DNA of 39,364 bases from Bacteroidaceae bacterium (GCA_017503645.1 JAFVSR010000002.1:1-39364); one strand, 5' to 3'. Numbered from the stretch's first letter, positions 1 through 8,201 are shown. Numbers and translations are program-made. The notes: generated from the letters alone by a model not told the origin.

Positions 1-128
1 GGTGCCGCGTGGGTTGCGAAAAGCGAGTGTTGTCAATTTTACTATCAGAATCGACAATGCGAGCAGCAAAAGGTCACGCGAAGCGCCGCGCCAGTGGTGC
101 CGCGTGGGTTGCGAAAAGCGAGTGTTGT
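1..128. repeat. 33-bp exact direct repeat at left edge
   Basis: The same 33 bases occur at 1-33 and 96-128, a period of 95 bases. The segment between them contains a short inverted pair (TTGTC near 30, GACAA near 54). The first copy starts at the window edge, so the array may continue to the left. No convincing gene lies in 1-193. Confidence 0.85.
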
Positions 129-171
129 ACAACACCCCCGGAAGCACCTCGATTATAGGCGGTTTCGGGGG
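122..171. terminator. Palindrome and GC-rich hairpin downstream of higA-like gene
   Basis: A perfect 14-bp palindrome (GTGTTGTACAACAC, 122-135) runs into a stem of CCCCCG (135-140) and CGGGGG (166-171). The plus-strand side is followed by a T run, so it best fits a terminator for a gene entering from the left. It may also end the antitoxin transcript, whose stop is at 194. The function is inferred from shape only. Confidence 0.4.
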
Positions 172-193
172 AGTTTTTCTCCTTATTTGCGTA

Positions 194-559
194 TCACAAC
201 ATACAGGCCCATCCGAATTTGCGGGCAATCTCTTTGAGTAAATTACGGTCTTTAACGGGAATTATCACCTCCACTTTTTCACTTTCGTTGCCACGAGTAG
301 CAATGTTGGCCATATCCAAGTCATACTGTGTCTGCATATTCATCCAGACATCAGCCGGAATTCCGAGTGCCTTCTCAAGAGCAACTGCAACATTCAATGA
401 AACAGAACGCTTGCCGTTAATTGTCTCACTCAAAACAGATGCTTTGATTCCGGTTTGTTCTGCCAACTGCTTTTGTGTCATTTTTCTCTCTTTCAACTCA
501 TCCTTAATCATTTCTCCCGGGTGAGTTGCCACAAACGGTGTCAAACTTTCCTTATTCAT
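194..559 (-). CDS. HigA-family antitoxin with XRE-type helix-turn-helix
   Basis: This is a 121-residue protein with the pattern of HigA/VapI antitoxins. An N-terminal H-P-G-E-M-I segment is followed by a helix-turn-helix at about residues 27-60 (M-T-Q-K-Q-L-A-E-Q-T-G-I, then S-V-L-S-E-T-I-N-G-K-R-S) and the typical L-E-K-A-L-G-I-P-A-D-V-W-M-N-M-Q. Proteins of this family neutralise the toxin and repress their own promoter. The start at 559 was chosen because ATGAATAA there overlaps the end of the upstream toxin by 8 bases, the usual translational coupling. An in-frame ATG at 577 would need a longer overlap and adds unconserved residues. Toxin-first order is the normal HigBA arrangement. Confidence 0.85.
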   Translation of the reverse strand: MNKESLTPFVATHPGEMIKDELKERKMTQKQLAEQTGIKASVLSETINGKRSVSLNVAVALEKALGIPADVWMNMQTQYDLDMANIATRGNESEKVEVIIPVKDRNLLKEIARKFGWACML

Positions 560-869
560 AATGTTTCGATATTTCAAACAATAATGCGTTAACTACTATA
601 CCCTCTTCATTAGGAGAACTATTGAATAACAAACGATACTGCCTATTTATCCAAACTGCATCAACACCTTTCAAATCTCCTTTTTTCTTCTCGTAATGAA
701 GGGATTTGATGCAATAGAGGTCTTCTATGCGACGGGCAGCCCTTATATAGTTCACAACCTTTACATATTGCTTTACGACATCCTTTGCCAATTTACGGTA
801 GCGGCTGTCCGTTGTTGCGCCACTTATATATAGTTCCTCTAATGCGACATCTTCAAAATATATTTTCAT
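552..869 (-). CDS. HigB/RelE-like toxin of a toxin-antitoxin pair
   Basis: The 105-residue basic protein directly precedes the antitoxin and overlaps it by 8 bases. Its length, its position and the segment R-A-A-R-R-I-E-D-L-Y followed by L-H-Y-E-K-K-K-G-D-L-K-G and W-I-N-R-Q-Y-R-L-L-F fit HigB/RelE-superfamily ribosome-dependent mRNA interferases, where the conserved W-R-L-x-F-type strand lies near the C-terminus. The start at 869 gives M-K-I-Y-F-E-D. An upstream in-frame ATG at 914 would place the start across the promoter-like box, so it is not favoured. The role as a toxin is inferred from family and operon order. Confidence 0.8.
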   Translation of the reverse strand: MKIYFEDVALEELYISGATTDSRYRKLAKDVVKQYVKVVNYIRAARRIEDLYCIKSLHYEKKKGDLKGVDAVWINRQYRLLFNSSPNEEGIVVNALLFEISKHYE

Positions 870-900
870 TGTAATAACAAATCTATCTGCAATCCTACTG

Positions 901-935
901 CAAATATAATACACGTTTTTTGAATTATTCGCAAA
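901..935 (-). promoter_or_regulatory. Promoter for the toxin-antitoxin pair
   Basis: Read on the minus strand, 908-901 is TATATTTG, an exact TAnnTTTG Bacteroidetes -7 box. A TTTG (935-932) lies 23 bases upstream, slightly farther than the usual -33 spacing. Confidence 0.5.
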
Positions 936-984
936 AGTGATAATTTTAATTTATAAAATAAATAAGGCGTTGTAAACAAAAAGG

Positions 985-1110
985 TATGCACATTTCTGCA
1001 CACACCTCTCTACCGTAAACAATAAGCCCGCCTCGGCTACAGCCGGGGCGGGTGCATAAATGTATGTTTTAACGTGTTATTTACTTATTCCAAACATTGC
1101 CCCACGCCCC
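985..1110 (-). repeat. Operon-tail repeat, copy 1, with hairpin terminator
   Basis: About 99 bases (985-1083) match 7941-8041 almost base for base, and the similarity continues into the 3' end of the small gene at 1081. Inside is a hairpin, 1027-1038 with 1041-1052 (CCCGCCTCGGCT / AGCCGGGGCGGG), with one mismatch when read on the minus strand. It is the likely transcription stop of the GH123-GH33 operon, although no long U run follows. Nothing else was seen in 915-1080. Confidence 0.75.
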
Positions 1111-1242
1111 ACGTTTTTCATTTGCGAACGATTGTTCAGCACTGGCTTCACCTTCGCCAATTGTAATAGAAGCTGCGACCGCTACATAAGGGCCTATTTT
1201 GATAATCTCCACATCCGGAGCAATATATAATCTTTTGCTCAT
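1081..1242 (-). CDS. Small 53-residue protein ending WGNVWNK
   Basis: This gene starts 18 bases after the stop of the GH123-GH33 gene and should be on the same transcript. It encodes M-S-K-R-L-Y-I-A-P-D-V, then A-V-A-A-S-I-T-I, an acidic spacer, and the C-terminus R-G-A-W-G-N-V-W-N-K. It is clearly related to the 51-residue protein at 8039, which also follows a sialidase gene. The shared features are the Y-x-x-P start, A-A-S-I-x-I middle, E-Q, and G-x-W-G-N-x-W-N-K end. There is no signal peptide or membrane segment. The function is unknown. Similar short proteins with a Y-x-x-P start are common in Bacteroidales, but I do not know their role. Confidence 0.75.
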   Translation of the reverse strand: MSKRLYIAPDVEIIKIGPYVAVAASITIGEGEASAEQSFANEKRGAWGNVWNK

Positions 1243-1260
1243 AGTTTTAAAAAGCGACAG

Positions 1261-4200
1261 TTACTTAACAATTTTTTTACCATTCACAATATACATACCC
1301 TTGCCGATATTCTTCACACGGCGGCCCATAAAGTCGTATATGAGCGCAGGCTTCTCTGAATCGAGTTCGATACCTTCGATGCTTGTAGTGCCATTTGCAA
1401 AACTTATACTTATAGCCTGCTGTGCACTCTCAAGCTGTAGGTATGACTTGTTAGCAGACAATGTTCCACCCGAACAACGGTAGAAACCTACTCCTTGTGC
1501 TCCATTAGTCAGCAAGTATGCGTTGGCAATACCATTCATCGATTTGTCTGCGCCTGCCGAGTGACCAAAGAGGTTGGTGCCGATAGAGGCAGCTGTTTCG
1601 CCTGCTGCAGGGAGCATAACTGCATTGCCGTTTTGTTCAGCTATAAGAATTACGCCGGTATTAGCGGGGATAGATTCTTCTGTGCTAATCGCATTAAGGG
1701 TTACATACTCATTCTCTTTTGTTGCATAGTATGCAGTTACGCCCTCGGGTGCAACAGTGGGAAAAGGCGCACTGAATGTAGCCATATAGGTGTTATGCAG
1801 GTCTTCTGACAATAGTTCGCCCTGACCCACGCTGTTGAGTTTGGGAGTGTTGGCATAGGTGGCTTCCTCCATAATGATTGCAGAAGAGTATGCGTCGGTA
1901 TAGTAAGGAGCACTTGATTTGTCAAAAGACAAATCGCTCTTCTTGATGATAACGCAACCATCACCGTTGGCATTACGGCGAGCATAGATATTTACATAGC
2001 AAGTATTGGTGAGGTCGCCTGTAATATTGCTGCCTGTTGTCATCTTTGATATAGTAACATCGGTGTACGCAGCAGTTGTGGCGTCGTACGCTTCTCTAAC
2101 GCCTGTATTACCCGAGTCTCCACCACGCCAGGTCATATATTTGCCGTCGTTGCACACGAATACATATTTGCCATTCTGCAATAAGCGGCACACGAAAGGT
2201 GTTGCATTGGCCTCTGTGGTTGTGGCTTCTATAAGTCCGCTTGAAGGATTATAGGTGAGCCAGCATACGGTTGTACCATCCTTCTGTACATTTTTGAATG
2301 TATATGCCTTACCGCTTACGGGCATATTACGCTCTGTAGAAGCTAATATAGCAGCCTTTGCTGTGGCAATTTGTTCAGCAGTCATAGCAGCGGCGGCAGC
2401 CTCCTTATAGGTAGCGATAACAGCGTCGGTGTAGTAACCAATTTTACCGGCCTCTGCATCGAAAGCTGTGAGATCTGATAGCTTGGCAGCCTCCACAAAA
2501 CCAAAGTTACAACCTGAATCGTTCTTGCGGGCTCCTGTACCATCGCCAAGACTGTTATAACCCCAGTTTGTGAGTGCTTTGGTCTTCAAGGCGTGCATCT
2601 GACAGGGTACAGAGCCGTTGAATATTACTTGCAAACCCTCGGTCTCTGAGTCTTCGATGCTCCAAGCAGCAGAAGACTGTGTTGTGCTTGTGGTGATACT
2701 ACTCGCAGGTACCAGATATTTTCCGGTTTTGCTTATGATATGGAACGTCCCCTCTCCTGTGGGTATCTTTCTCCACAGCTGGGTGTCGCTCTTTAACTGT
2801 GTATCCGAAAATTGAAGGTTATCACCAAGATAAGCCCAAGAATTTACTGCGAAATTAGAGCCACTGCGTTTTTCTTGAAAACGGATGTAATACCAAGCCT
2901 CGTCACCCTCCTCTGCAACAGCCTTAAGGTTGTAGAGGTAGTCAATCTGCTGTGTTGTGGGCTCGGGGCTGAGAGCATCGAGGGCGTTAGCCATCGCTGC
3001 CTTTATTTCATCGCTTGCATCTGCTGTAATCGCAGTAAAGTAGTTTCTTATATAAGTACGACGGTCTACGTTACGTTTGATGCTGTATGCACCACCTGTG
3101 AGGTATTCAAGGTCGTAAGCTACATAAATGTTATCGAATCCGTCGAAGTTGTGCTGTCCCTCGCCATTGGGGAAACAGGTTGATACAGGGTTGTCTCTTT
3201 TGCCCCAACTTGTGAGAGTCTCCTCGTAAATGAAGCCGATGCGGTTGTCGGCCTGCAAATCCATAGAGCTGTATGCCGATGATTTGGTGGTTACCTCAAA
3301 GAAACCATCCCATCCTGTAGCCAAAGCACTTACGCTATTTATATCAGAGGCATCGGCGAGTTCCTTGTAGAAGATACCGACATTGCTACGGCCACCACCT
3401 GTGGGGAGTGACTGCAGAGCAAGGTACATCTCGCTATTGTCGCTATTACGTACAACGGGCACGATAAGCATCTCACCGTTGGTTGAGTTGCTACCGGCAG
3501 AGTGACCTGCACCTTCGAATGTGCTCATCACATCACCCTCCCACGAGCCCTCGGCTGTGAGAGTATTTGTGTATGTATATATGTTATAGATGCGTCCACC
3601 TGTTACGCGGCTCGAAAGTATCACACGGCCGTCGGGCAGCTCCTCACATTTGGGCTCGTCACCACCAGGCGCGGGAAGAGCCGACGCTCCACCAAGAGCG
3701 TGCCAAGTACGGCCAAAGTCATCAGAATAGATGACGCGATTACCATTGGGGCGGGCACACATAGCTGCATAGAGACGATAATATCGGTCCTTTCTTACGA
3801 TGCGGCTCTGAAATACCTTACCACCACCCACAAAAGCCGCCTGCATAGGATTGCCACTGTCGAATAGGCTGTAAATGGGCTCGGTTACATCGACAGGGGT
3901 TCCCCAAGTGTTACCGTTGTCGGTACTATGAATGGTGGCAATCATGTTTGGGTTCTGACGGGTAGTGCGGCTGTTACCATATTGAGTACATCCGGCAACA
4001 GCAATAACCAAAACCTCACTGCTGGTGCGGTCGGCTACGATAGCAGGGTCACCAAAAGCTGTCTCGAAAATATTACGTTCTGCCGACTCCTCTCCTGTAC
4101 CCACAGCCACCTCAATCATATCGCTCCAGGTCTCACCGTTGTTGTCGCTGGTACGGCACACAACATCCACCTGGCCAAAACCTGGGTCGGTACCACATAC

Positions 4201-7200
4201 AAGACGAGCTGCAGCCGTGATGAGACGACCGTTGTTTGCTGTTGTGATACCGGGAATACGGTAAGGGGGGATTACACCGTCGCCCTTACTGGTGTTGTAA
4301 AGGTCTTGTTTTACAATGCGAGGTTTTACGCCTGTGAGGGTAATGGTATTGCCCTCGATAGTAATACGTGCACCGTCTTTGAGGTCGTTACCTACGATAG
4401 CACCCGAAAGCTGTGCCTCTGTGATAGCTCCATCGGTAATAAAGAAACCGCCATTAAAAGCGTTCTGCACTGTTGTGCCATTGTTATATACTACATATCC
4501 GTCTGCGTGGTCAATCTCCACCTGATAGATAGTCTTGCCCTCGACGTTTACAGGCTCGAAGCGCCATAGGTTGTCGTTTGCTGTTGCAGGACCTGCCGCC
4601 CAGGTTGTGAGGTGATGTACGCCACTCACGCTGTATGAGCTGTTTGCACAGTTAAGTGCCGAATCGAAATAGTAGTAGCATACACCATCGGTTTCTTGTG
4701 TGCTGGCGATGGTGAGCTGGGTGTAAGAGCCCATAAGGGATGCACCGCTACCACCTGCCACGATGGGGTTACCATCTCCGTTCTTGATGCCAACCTTACC
4801 ACCTCCGAGAGAAGTAATATACCAAATACCGTTGTTTGTGTTTACCATTGCATCGGACTGCAATGTTAAGCGATTGCCGTTACCCGAGAGTGTCGCATCG
4901 TTATAAAGGTGCTCACGGCGGTCGGTAGCCTTGCTAATCATATGATAATAGCCAGTTGCGATAGTGGGAGCTGCGGGCACCTCAACATCTACACCATTGA
5001 GGAACGCCTCAAGGTCATCGACAATGGCTGCACACTCCTCTCCTGCAACATTTGCAGCATCGAAGCGATTGAGAAGGGTGTTCAGTGTATAGGTCTTGTC
5101 AAGGTCGTTGCTATACTCTTCACGCAAAATCTGAATTTTCTCATATTGGTGAATACCCTCGATAAGACGCTCAAAACGTATGCTTGAACGATTACCAGGA
5201 TAGTAGCAGTATGTGTCGCCTGAACCAAACTTGCGGAAACGGCTGTCGGTCAAGGGGTGTTCGTCCCAGTTCATCCAAGCCCAGTGGAGGTATCCGTCGA
5301 GGTTCATCTTGGCTGCGTAGATAGGCAAGAAGGCTGCCTCTGCGGGGTATGAGTTTGAATAGATGTTGGGCTCATCATTTGCGCAGCTTGTGTACAAGGT
5401 GCTTACCCAGCCTTTTGCTTTGCGGTCGGCAAGCTGGGCGGCAGTGAATTGGCCCTCTTGACCAAGCTGTACACACAGGTCTCTGAACTTGTCGCACAAC
5501 GAGCTGTGATAGTTACCTGCAAGAGCCATATTGAAGCCTAACGCATTCGCTATATTATAAGCGTTGAGCATATCTGCCTCTTGACGCTCGTCAAGAGCGA
5601 TGTTTGTCTTCTCAAACCAACCTTTCTCAACGAGGTGTGCTTTGAAGGCTGTGAGGAAGTTGCTCCACAAGTCGCGATACTCCTCCGTAGATGTGGTTGT
5701 AGTGAGGCTGGTGTAGCTCTCGCTCTCCTCGTCCCAGTAACGGAAGCTCATATCCCAGGGAACCATAGAGAAACAGTTGATGTACTTGTCTATGCCACAT
5801 TCTGCACAGAGTTCTACATATTTGTCAAATACAGTGTAGTCATAATCCCAAGAGCCGTCAGCCTTTTTGATGGTCTCAACCATAGGGTCAAAGAGGTCGT
5901 GTGTCTGCTCTCCCCAAGGCTCATAGAAAAGAATCGTAGATACGACACGCTGGCCTGCACGACCAAGAGCCTTCAGGTAGGGGCGTAGAGCCTCAATGTG
6001 CTCATCGCTCCAACGCTTTGCACTATAGTAACGGCTTACCGCATAAGGCTGTTGCCAGAAGTCGAGGTGGAATTTCTGCTCCGCAACTATGGGGAGTGAG
6101 TGGCTGTCCACAACGATTGTGAGCGCAAGGCTCTTTACTACGTTACCTTCCTCGTTCACAACCTCGAGTGCTGTGGTGTACTCGCCGGCAGCAATCTCGC
6201 GGGGAACCTCGATAGTACACCACACAGGGCGTGTCTCCATAGCAGGAACAGCGTGAGGCTTGTCCTGGTCTATAACATCTGCCACAAGCCAAGTAGGATA
6301 ACTCATACTATGGTTGCCGCACGAAGCGAAATCGTCGGTAATCACGTAATTTACAAAACGTGCATCGCCCGCTTTGTCGATACCTGTGGCAGCCCCATTC
6401 TTTTTCCATTCGGTCATACGAACCGAGAGAGTGCCCTGGTCTGTCTTGCTGTAAAGCACAGCCTGTATGTTTGCACGCTCGCCTTTCCACGCTCTCAATG
6501 TAGCAGCATCCTGCTGTACGTGCTCGGGTACTTCGTGCAACTTGTAATGAATGTCGCGTGAGCCCCACGAAGCAATGAGGCCGTCAGGCAGGGCGTTCCA
6601 CGATGCGGCATCGGGTGTAGTACCTACGCGAGGTTCGGTGTACTCATTAATAGGGTATTCATACAAATCGTCACCGCTTGCAATGCCTGAAATTTTCAAT
6701 GTAACATCGATGATAGAAGCTCCGTCGGAGATATAATTTGCATAGCTTGCTCCTGTGGGGTCAATGCAGTTCCACATAATACAATATCGCATACGATATG
6801 TAGAACCCACCTCAAGGCCTTCGGGCACGCGGAATGAACCGGGAGTCAGGACATCGCCACTTACAGCGAGACCTGCACTATTCCAGCCCGAGTTTCCGTT
6901 GCCACCTTTGTCATAAAGCGACCAACACATAAGCTCATTGCCATTTCCCTTGATGTAGGGGCCATCGCCTGTGAGATTTACATCAAACAGTCCATTCTCA
7001 TTCCAATCGACATATACATATCCGTGCATAAAACTGCCGTTGATTACGATTTGGGGAGTTACTGTTTCGCCACTTTTTACCTCAAATACGATGTCGGTTT
7101 TGTCAAAGTAAGCCTGGCAGCGGGGAGCCGAAGCGATGTTGTTTATCGCCTGCTGGTCGCCACGCACATTGCTTACGCCCACCATGATGGGGTAATGTTG

Positions 7201-7329
7201 ATTGTGATTCACAGTCACATCCGCACCATGCTGAACAAAGTAGTTGCCCTGTTCTTGAGCCCGAGCAACAAAAGCCATTGCCATTACGAGGAGGCAAAAT
7301 AGGCTTCTCATGATTGTTTGTTGTTTCAT
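1261..7329 (-). CDS. Secreted GH123 beta-N-acetylgalactosaminidase / GH33 sialidase fusion
   Basis: This is a 2022-residue exported protein. Signal peptide about 1-25; a GEVED-like beta domain (about 75-215) and a GH123 N-terminal-type domain (about 225-410). A GH123-like catalytic barrel (about 415-780) carries the adjacent Asp-Glu pair D580-E581 in I-A-L-D-E-R, which matches the substrate-assisted catalytic pair of this family. A ricin-like beta-trefoil follows (about 790-925). The GH33 sialidase propeller (about 1010-1415) has Y-R-I-P with R1024, a likely acid/base D1048, Asp boxes at 1061, 1135 and 1202, candidate arginines R1241 and R1314, and Tyr1368-Glu1369 as nucleophile pair. Helical and beta modules lead to a type IX-like tail (about 1980-2022). 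Expected activities are removal of beta-GalNAc and alpha-sialic acid at the cell surface or outside. It is first in a two-gene operon with the 53-residue protein. Module calls rest on motifs, not a search. Confidence 0.82.
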   Translation of the reverse strand: MKQQTIMRSLFCLLVMAMAFVARAQEQGNYFVQHGADVTVNHNQHYPIMVGVSNVRGDQQAINNIASAPRCQAYFDKTDIVFEVKSGETVTPQIVINGSFMHGYVYVDWNENGLFDVNLTGDGPYIKGNGNELMCWSLYDKGGNGNSGWNSAGLAVSGDVLTPGSFRVPEGLEVGSTYRMRYCIMWNCIDPTGASYANYISDGASIIDVTLKISGIASGDDLYEYPINEYTEPRVGTTPDAASWNALPDGLIASWGSRDIHYKLHEVPEHVQQDAATLRAWKGERANIQAVLYSKTDQGTLSVRMTEWKKNGAATGIDKAGDARFVNYVITDDFASCGNHSMSYPTWLVADVIDQDKPHAVPAMETRPVWCTIEVPREIAAGEYTTALEVVNEEGNVVKSLALTIVVDSHSLPIVAEQKFHLDFWQQPYAVSRYYSAKRWSDEHIEALRPYLKALGRAGQRVVSTILFYEPWGEQTHDLFDPMVETIKKADGSWDYDYTVFDKYVELCAECGIDKYINCFSMVPWDMSFRYWDEESESYTSLTTTTSTEEYRDLWSNFLTAFKAHLVEKGWFEKTNIALDERQEADMLNAYNIANALGFNMALAGNYHSSLCDKFRDLCVQLGQEGQFTAAQLADRKAKGWVSTLYTSCANDEPNIYSNSYPAEAAFLPIYAAKMNLDGYLHWAWMNWDEHPLTDSRFRKFGSGDTYCYYPGNRSSIRFERLIEGIHQYEKIQILREEYSNDLDKTYTLNTLLNRFDAANVAGEECAAIVDDLEAFLNGVDVEVPAAPTIATGYYHMISKATDRREHLYNDATLSGNGNRLTLQSDAMVNTNNGIWYITSLGGGKVGIKNGDGNPIVAGGSGASLMGSYTQLTIASTQETDGVCYYYFDSALNCANSSYSVSGVHHLTTWAAGPATANDNLWRFEPVNVEGKTIYQVEIDHADGYVVYNNGTTVQNAFNGGFFITDGAITEAQLSGAIVGNDLKDGARITIEGNTITLTGVKPRIVKQDLYNTSKGDGVIPPYRIPGITTANNGRLITAAARLVCGTDPGFGQVDVVCRTSDNNGETWSDMIEVAVGTGEESAERNIFETAFGDPAIVADRTSSEVLVIAVAGCTQYGNSRTTRQNPNMIATIHSTDNGNTWGTPVDVTEPIYSLFDSGNPMQAAFVGGGKVFQSRIVRKDRYYRLYAAMCARPNGNRVIYSDDFGRTWHALGGASALPAPGGDEPKCEELPDGRVILSSRVTGGRIYNIYTYTNTLTAEGSWEGDVMSTFEGAGHSAGSNSTNGEMLIVPVVRNSDNSEMYLALQSLPTGGGRSNVGIFYKELADASDINSVSALATGWDGFFEVTTKSSAYSSMDLQADNRIGFIYEETLTSWGKRDNPVSTCFPNGEGQHNFDGFDNIYVAYDLEYLTGGAYSIKRNVDRRTYIRNYFTAITADASDEIKAAMANALDALSPEPTTQQIDYLYNLKAVAEEGDEAWYYIRFQEKRSGSNFAVNSWAYLGDNLQFSDTQLKSDTQLWRKIPTGEGTFHIISKTGKYLVPASSITTSTTQSSAAWSIEDSETEGLQVIFNGSVPCQMHALKTKALTNWGYNSLGDGTGARKNDSGCNFGFVEAAKLSDLTAFDAEAGKIGYYTDAVIATYKEAAAAAMTAEQIATAKAAILASTERNMPVSGKAYTFKNVQKDGTTVCWLTYNPSSGLIEATTTEANATPFVCRLLQNGKYVFVCNDGKYMTWRGGDSGNTGVREAYDATTAAYTDVTISKMTTGSNITGDLTNTCYVNIYARRNANGDGCVIIKKSDLSFDKSSAPYYTDAYSSAIIMEEATYANTPKLNSVGQGELLSEDLHNTYMATFSAPFPTVAPEGVTAYYATKENEYVTLNAISTEESIPANTGVILIAEQNGNAVMLPAAGETAASIGTNLFGHSAGADKSMNGIANAYLLTNGAQGVGFYRCSGGTLSANKSYLQLESAQQAISISFANGTTSIEGIELDSEKPALIYDFMGRRVKNIGKGMYIVNGKKIVK

Positions 7330-7373
7330 TTTGTGATGGTTTTTTATAATATTGATGATATTTTATTAAAACA

Positions 7374-7381
7374 CAAATATA
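7374..7381 (-). promoter_or_regulatory. -7 promoter box for the GH123-GH33 gene
   Basis: On the minus strand this reads TATATTTG, an exact TAnnTTTG box, about 45 bases upstream of the start codon. No clear TTTG -33 box is seen; only a TTTAG about 20 bases farther upstream. Confidence 0.5.
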
Positions 7382-7530
7382 TATAATTTAGGCATATTTT
7401 TTGCTAAAATTTGCATTTTTTGTCTACAGACAAAAAAATATCCCCACACACACGAAACGCAGTCCAATCCCGCCCAAACCCTAATAGGTGAAATCTTAAA
7501 AAACAAAGATGATTATTTATTGAGGACCTG

Positions 7531-7749
7531 ATGGCTGCTGCTGGTTATGTGGATGGAGATAAATACAGCCTAAAATCCCCAGTGATACTACACAGGGACA
7601 ACAACCCCACCAACTTTCAAAGCGACAATCTTGAGTATGTAGAAGCTACCGATACACGTTATATTGAGTACCAAAAGAAGGTCAAAGAGTGGAAGCACCA
7701 AAGGAATGTTGAACTGAACCCAGGAAGAGCATTGCATCCCGGGTGGTAA
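7531..7749 (+). pseudogene. HNH-endonuclease-like fragment
   Basis: A 72-residue reading frame contains I-L-H-R-D-N-N-P-T-N-F-Q-S-D-N-L-E-Y-V, which resembles the second half of phage-type HNH homing nucleases (H-x-D-x-N-P-x-N-N-x-x-x-N-L-E). This is followed by R-Y-I-E-Y-Q and a basic tail. The first half of the nuclease (the V-H-x-L-V region with the first HNH histidine) is missing, and an in-frame stop lies 18 bases upstream of the ATG. It is best read as the remnant of a mobile or phage gene; it could also be a short expressed protein. It is the only plus-strand coding signal between the two sialidase operons. Confidence 0.5.
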
Positions 7750-7940
7750 ATAAACGAGAGAGAACTTTTTATGGTTCTCTCTCTATTTCTTTTCGGGTTA
7801 GATTATTTCTCCGCTCCAAAGCATTTTAAAGAAATCAAGCAGATAAATCATTCCTATTTTGTTTACTTCTAAATATGCTTGAAAATCCGAATTACAAATG
7901 CTTATTTTGATTAAATATCCGAATTACAGGTGCAAATATA
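7750..7940. other. Non-coding spacer
   Basis: This AT-rich stretch holds no gene. The 12-base word ATCCGAATTACA occurs twice (7885-7896 and 7917-7928), 32 bases apart. Near 7756-7800 an AGAGAGAAC ... GTTCTCTCT inverted repeat (GAGAGAAC, about 7757-7764; GTTCTCTC, about 7774-7781) could terminate transcription from the HNH-like fragment. Confidence 0.5.
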
Positions 7941-8066
7941 TATGCACATTTCTGCACACACCTTTCTACCGTAAACAATAAGCCCGCCTCGACTACGTAG
8001 TCGAGGCGGGTGCATAAATGTATGTTTTAACGTGTTATTTACTTATTCCACAAATTGCCCCAAGTG
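7941..8066 (-). repeat. Operon-tail repeat, copy 2, with perfect hairpin terminator
   Basis: Positions 7941-8041 are near-identical to 985-1083. The hairpin here is a perfect 28-bp palindrome, 7983-8010 (CCCGCCTCGACTAC and its complement). Compared with copy 1 both arms have changed, so the stem is kept while its sequence differs. It is the likely end of the 1554/2368/51-residue operon. Confidence 0.8.
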
Positions 8067-8194
8067 CCTTGCTGCTTGTTTGTAAGTTGCTCTTCGCCTG
8101 AGCTATTCTTGTCTATTGCAATGCTTGCTGCAATAAGAGTTTCGCAATCAATGTTCAAACACACCATAACAGGTGTCAAATAATACTTCTTCAT
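8039..8194 (-). CDS. Small 51-residue protein ending WGNLWNK
   Basis: The ATG at 8194 lies 7 bases after the stop of the 2368-residue sialidase gene, so the two are tightly linked. The protein reads M-K-K-Y-Y-L-T-P-V, then L-I-A-A-S-I-A-I, a polar stretch with E-E-Q, and ends Q-G-T-W-G-N-L-W-N-K. It parallels the 53-residue protein at 1081 in start, middle and end. No signal peptide or hydrophobic segment long enough to span a membrane is seen. The function is unknown; position suggests a role tied to production, secretion or signalling of the sialidases. Confidence 0.77.
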   Translation of the reverse strand: MKKYYLTPVMVCLNIDCETLIAASIAIDKNSSGEEQLTNKQQGTWGNLWNK

Positions 8195-8201
8195 AGCTAT
8201 T

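Noticed and set aside
1-128. CRISPR array
   Set aside because: Only two units are present with a 62-base spacer, and no cas genes are near. The period and repeat content do not fit.
122-135. Antitoxin operator
   Set aside because: The 14-bp palindrome lies downstream of the toxin-antitoxin operon, not at its promoter near 901.
7531-7749. Complete HNH endonuclease gene
   Set aside because: Only the C-terminal half of the pattern is present, and a stop codon lies just upstream in frame.
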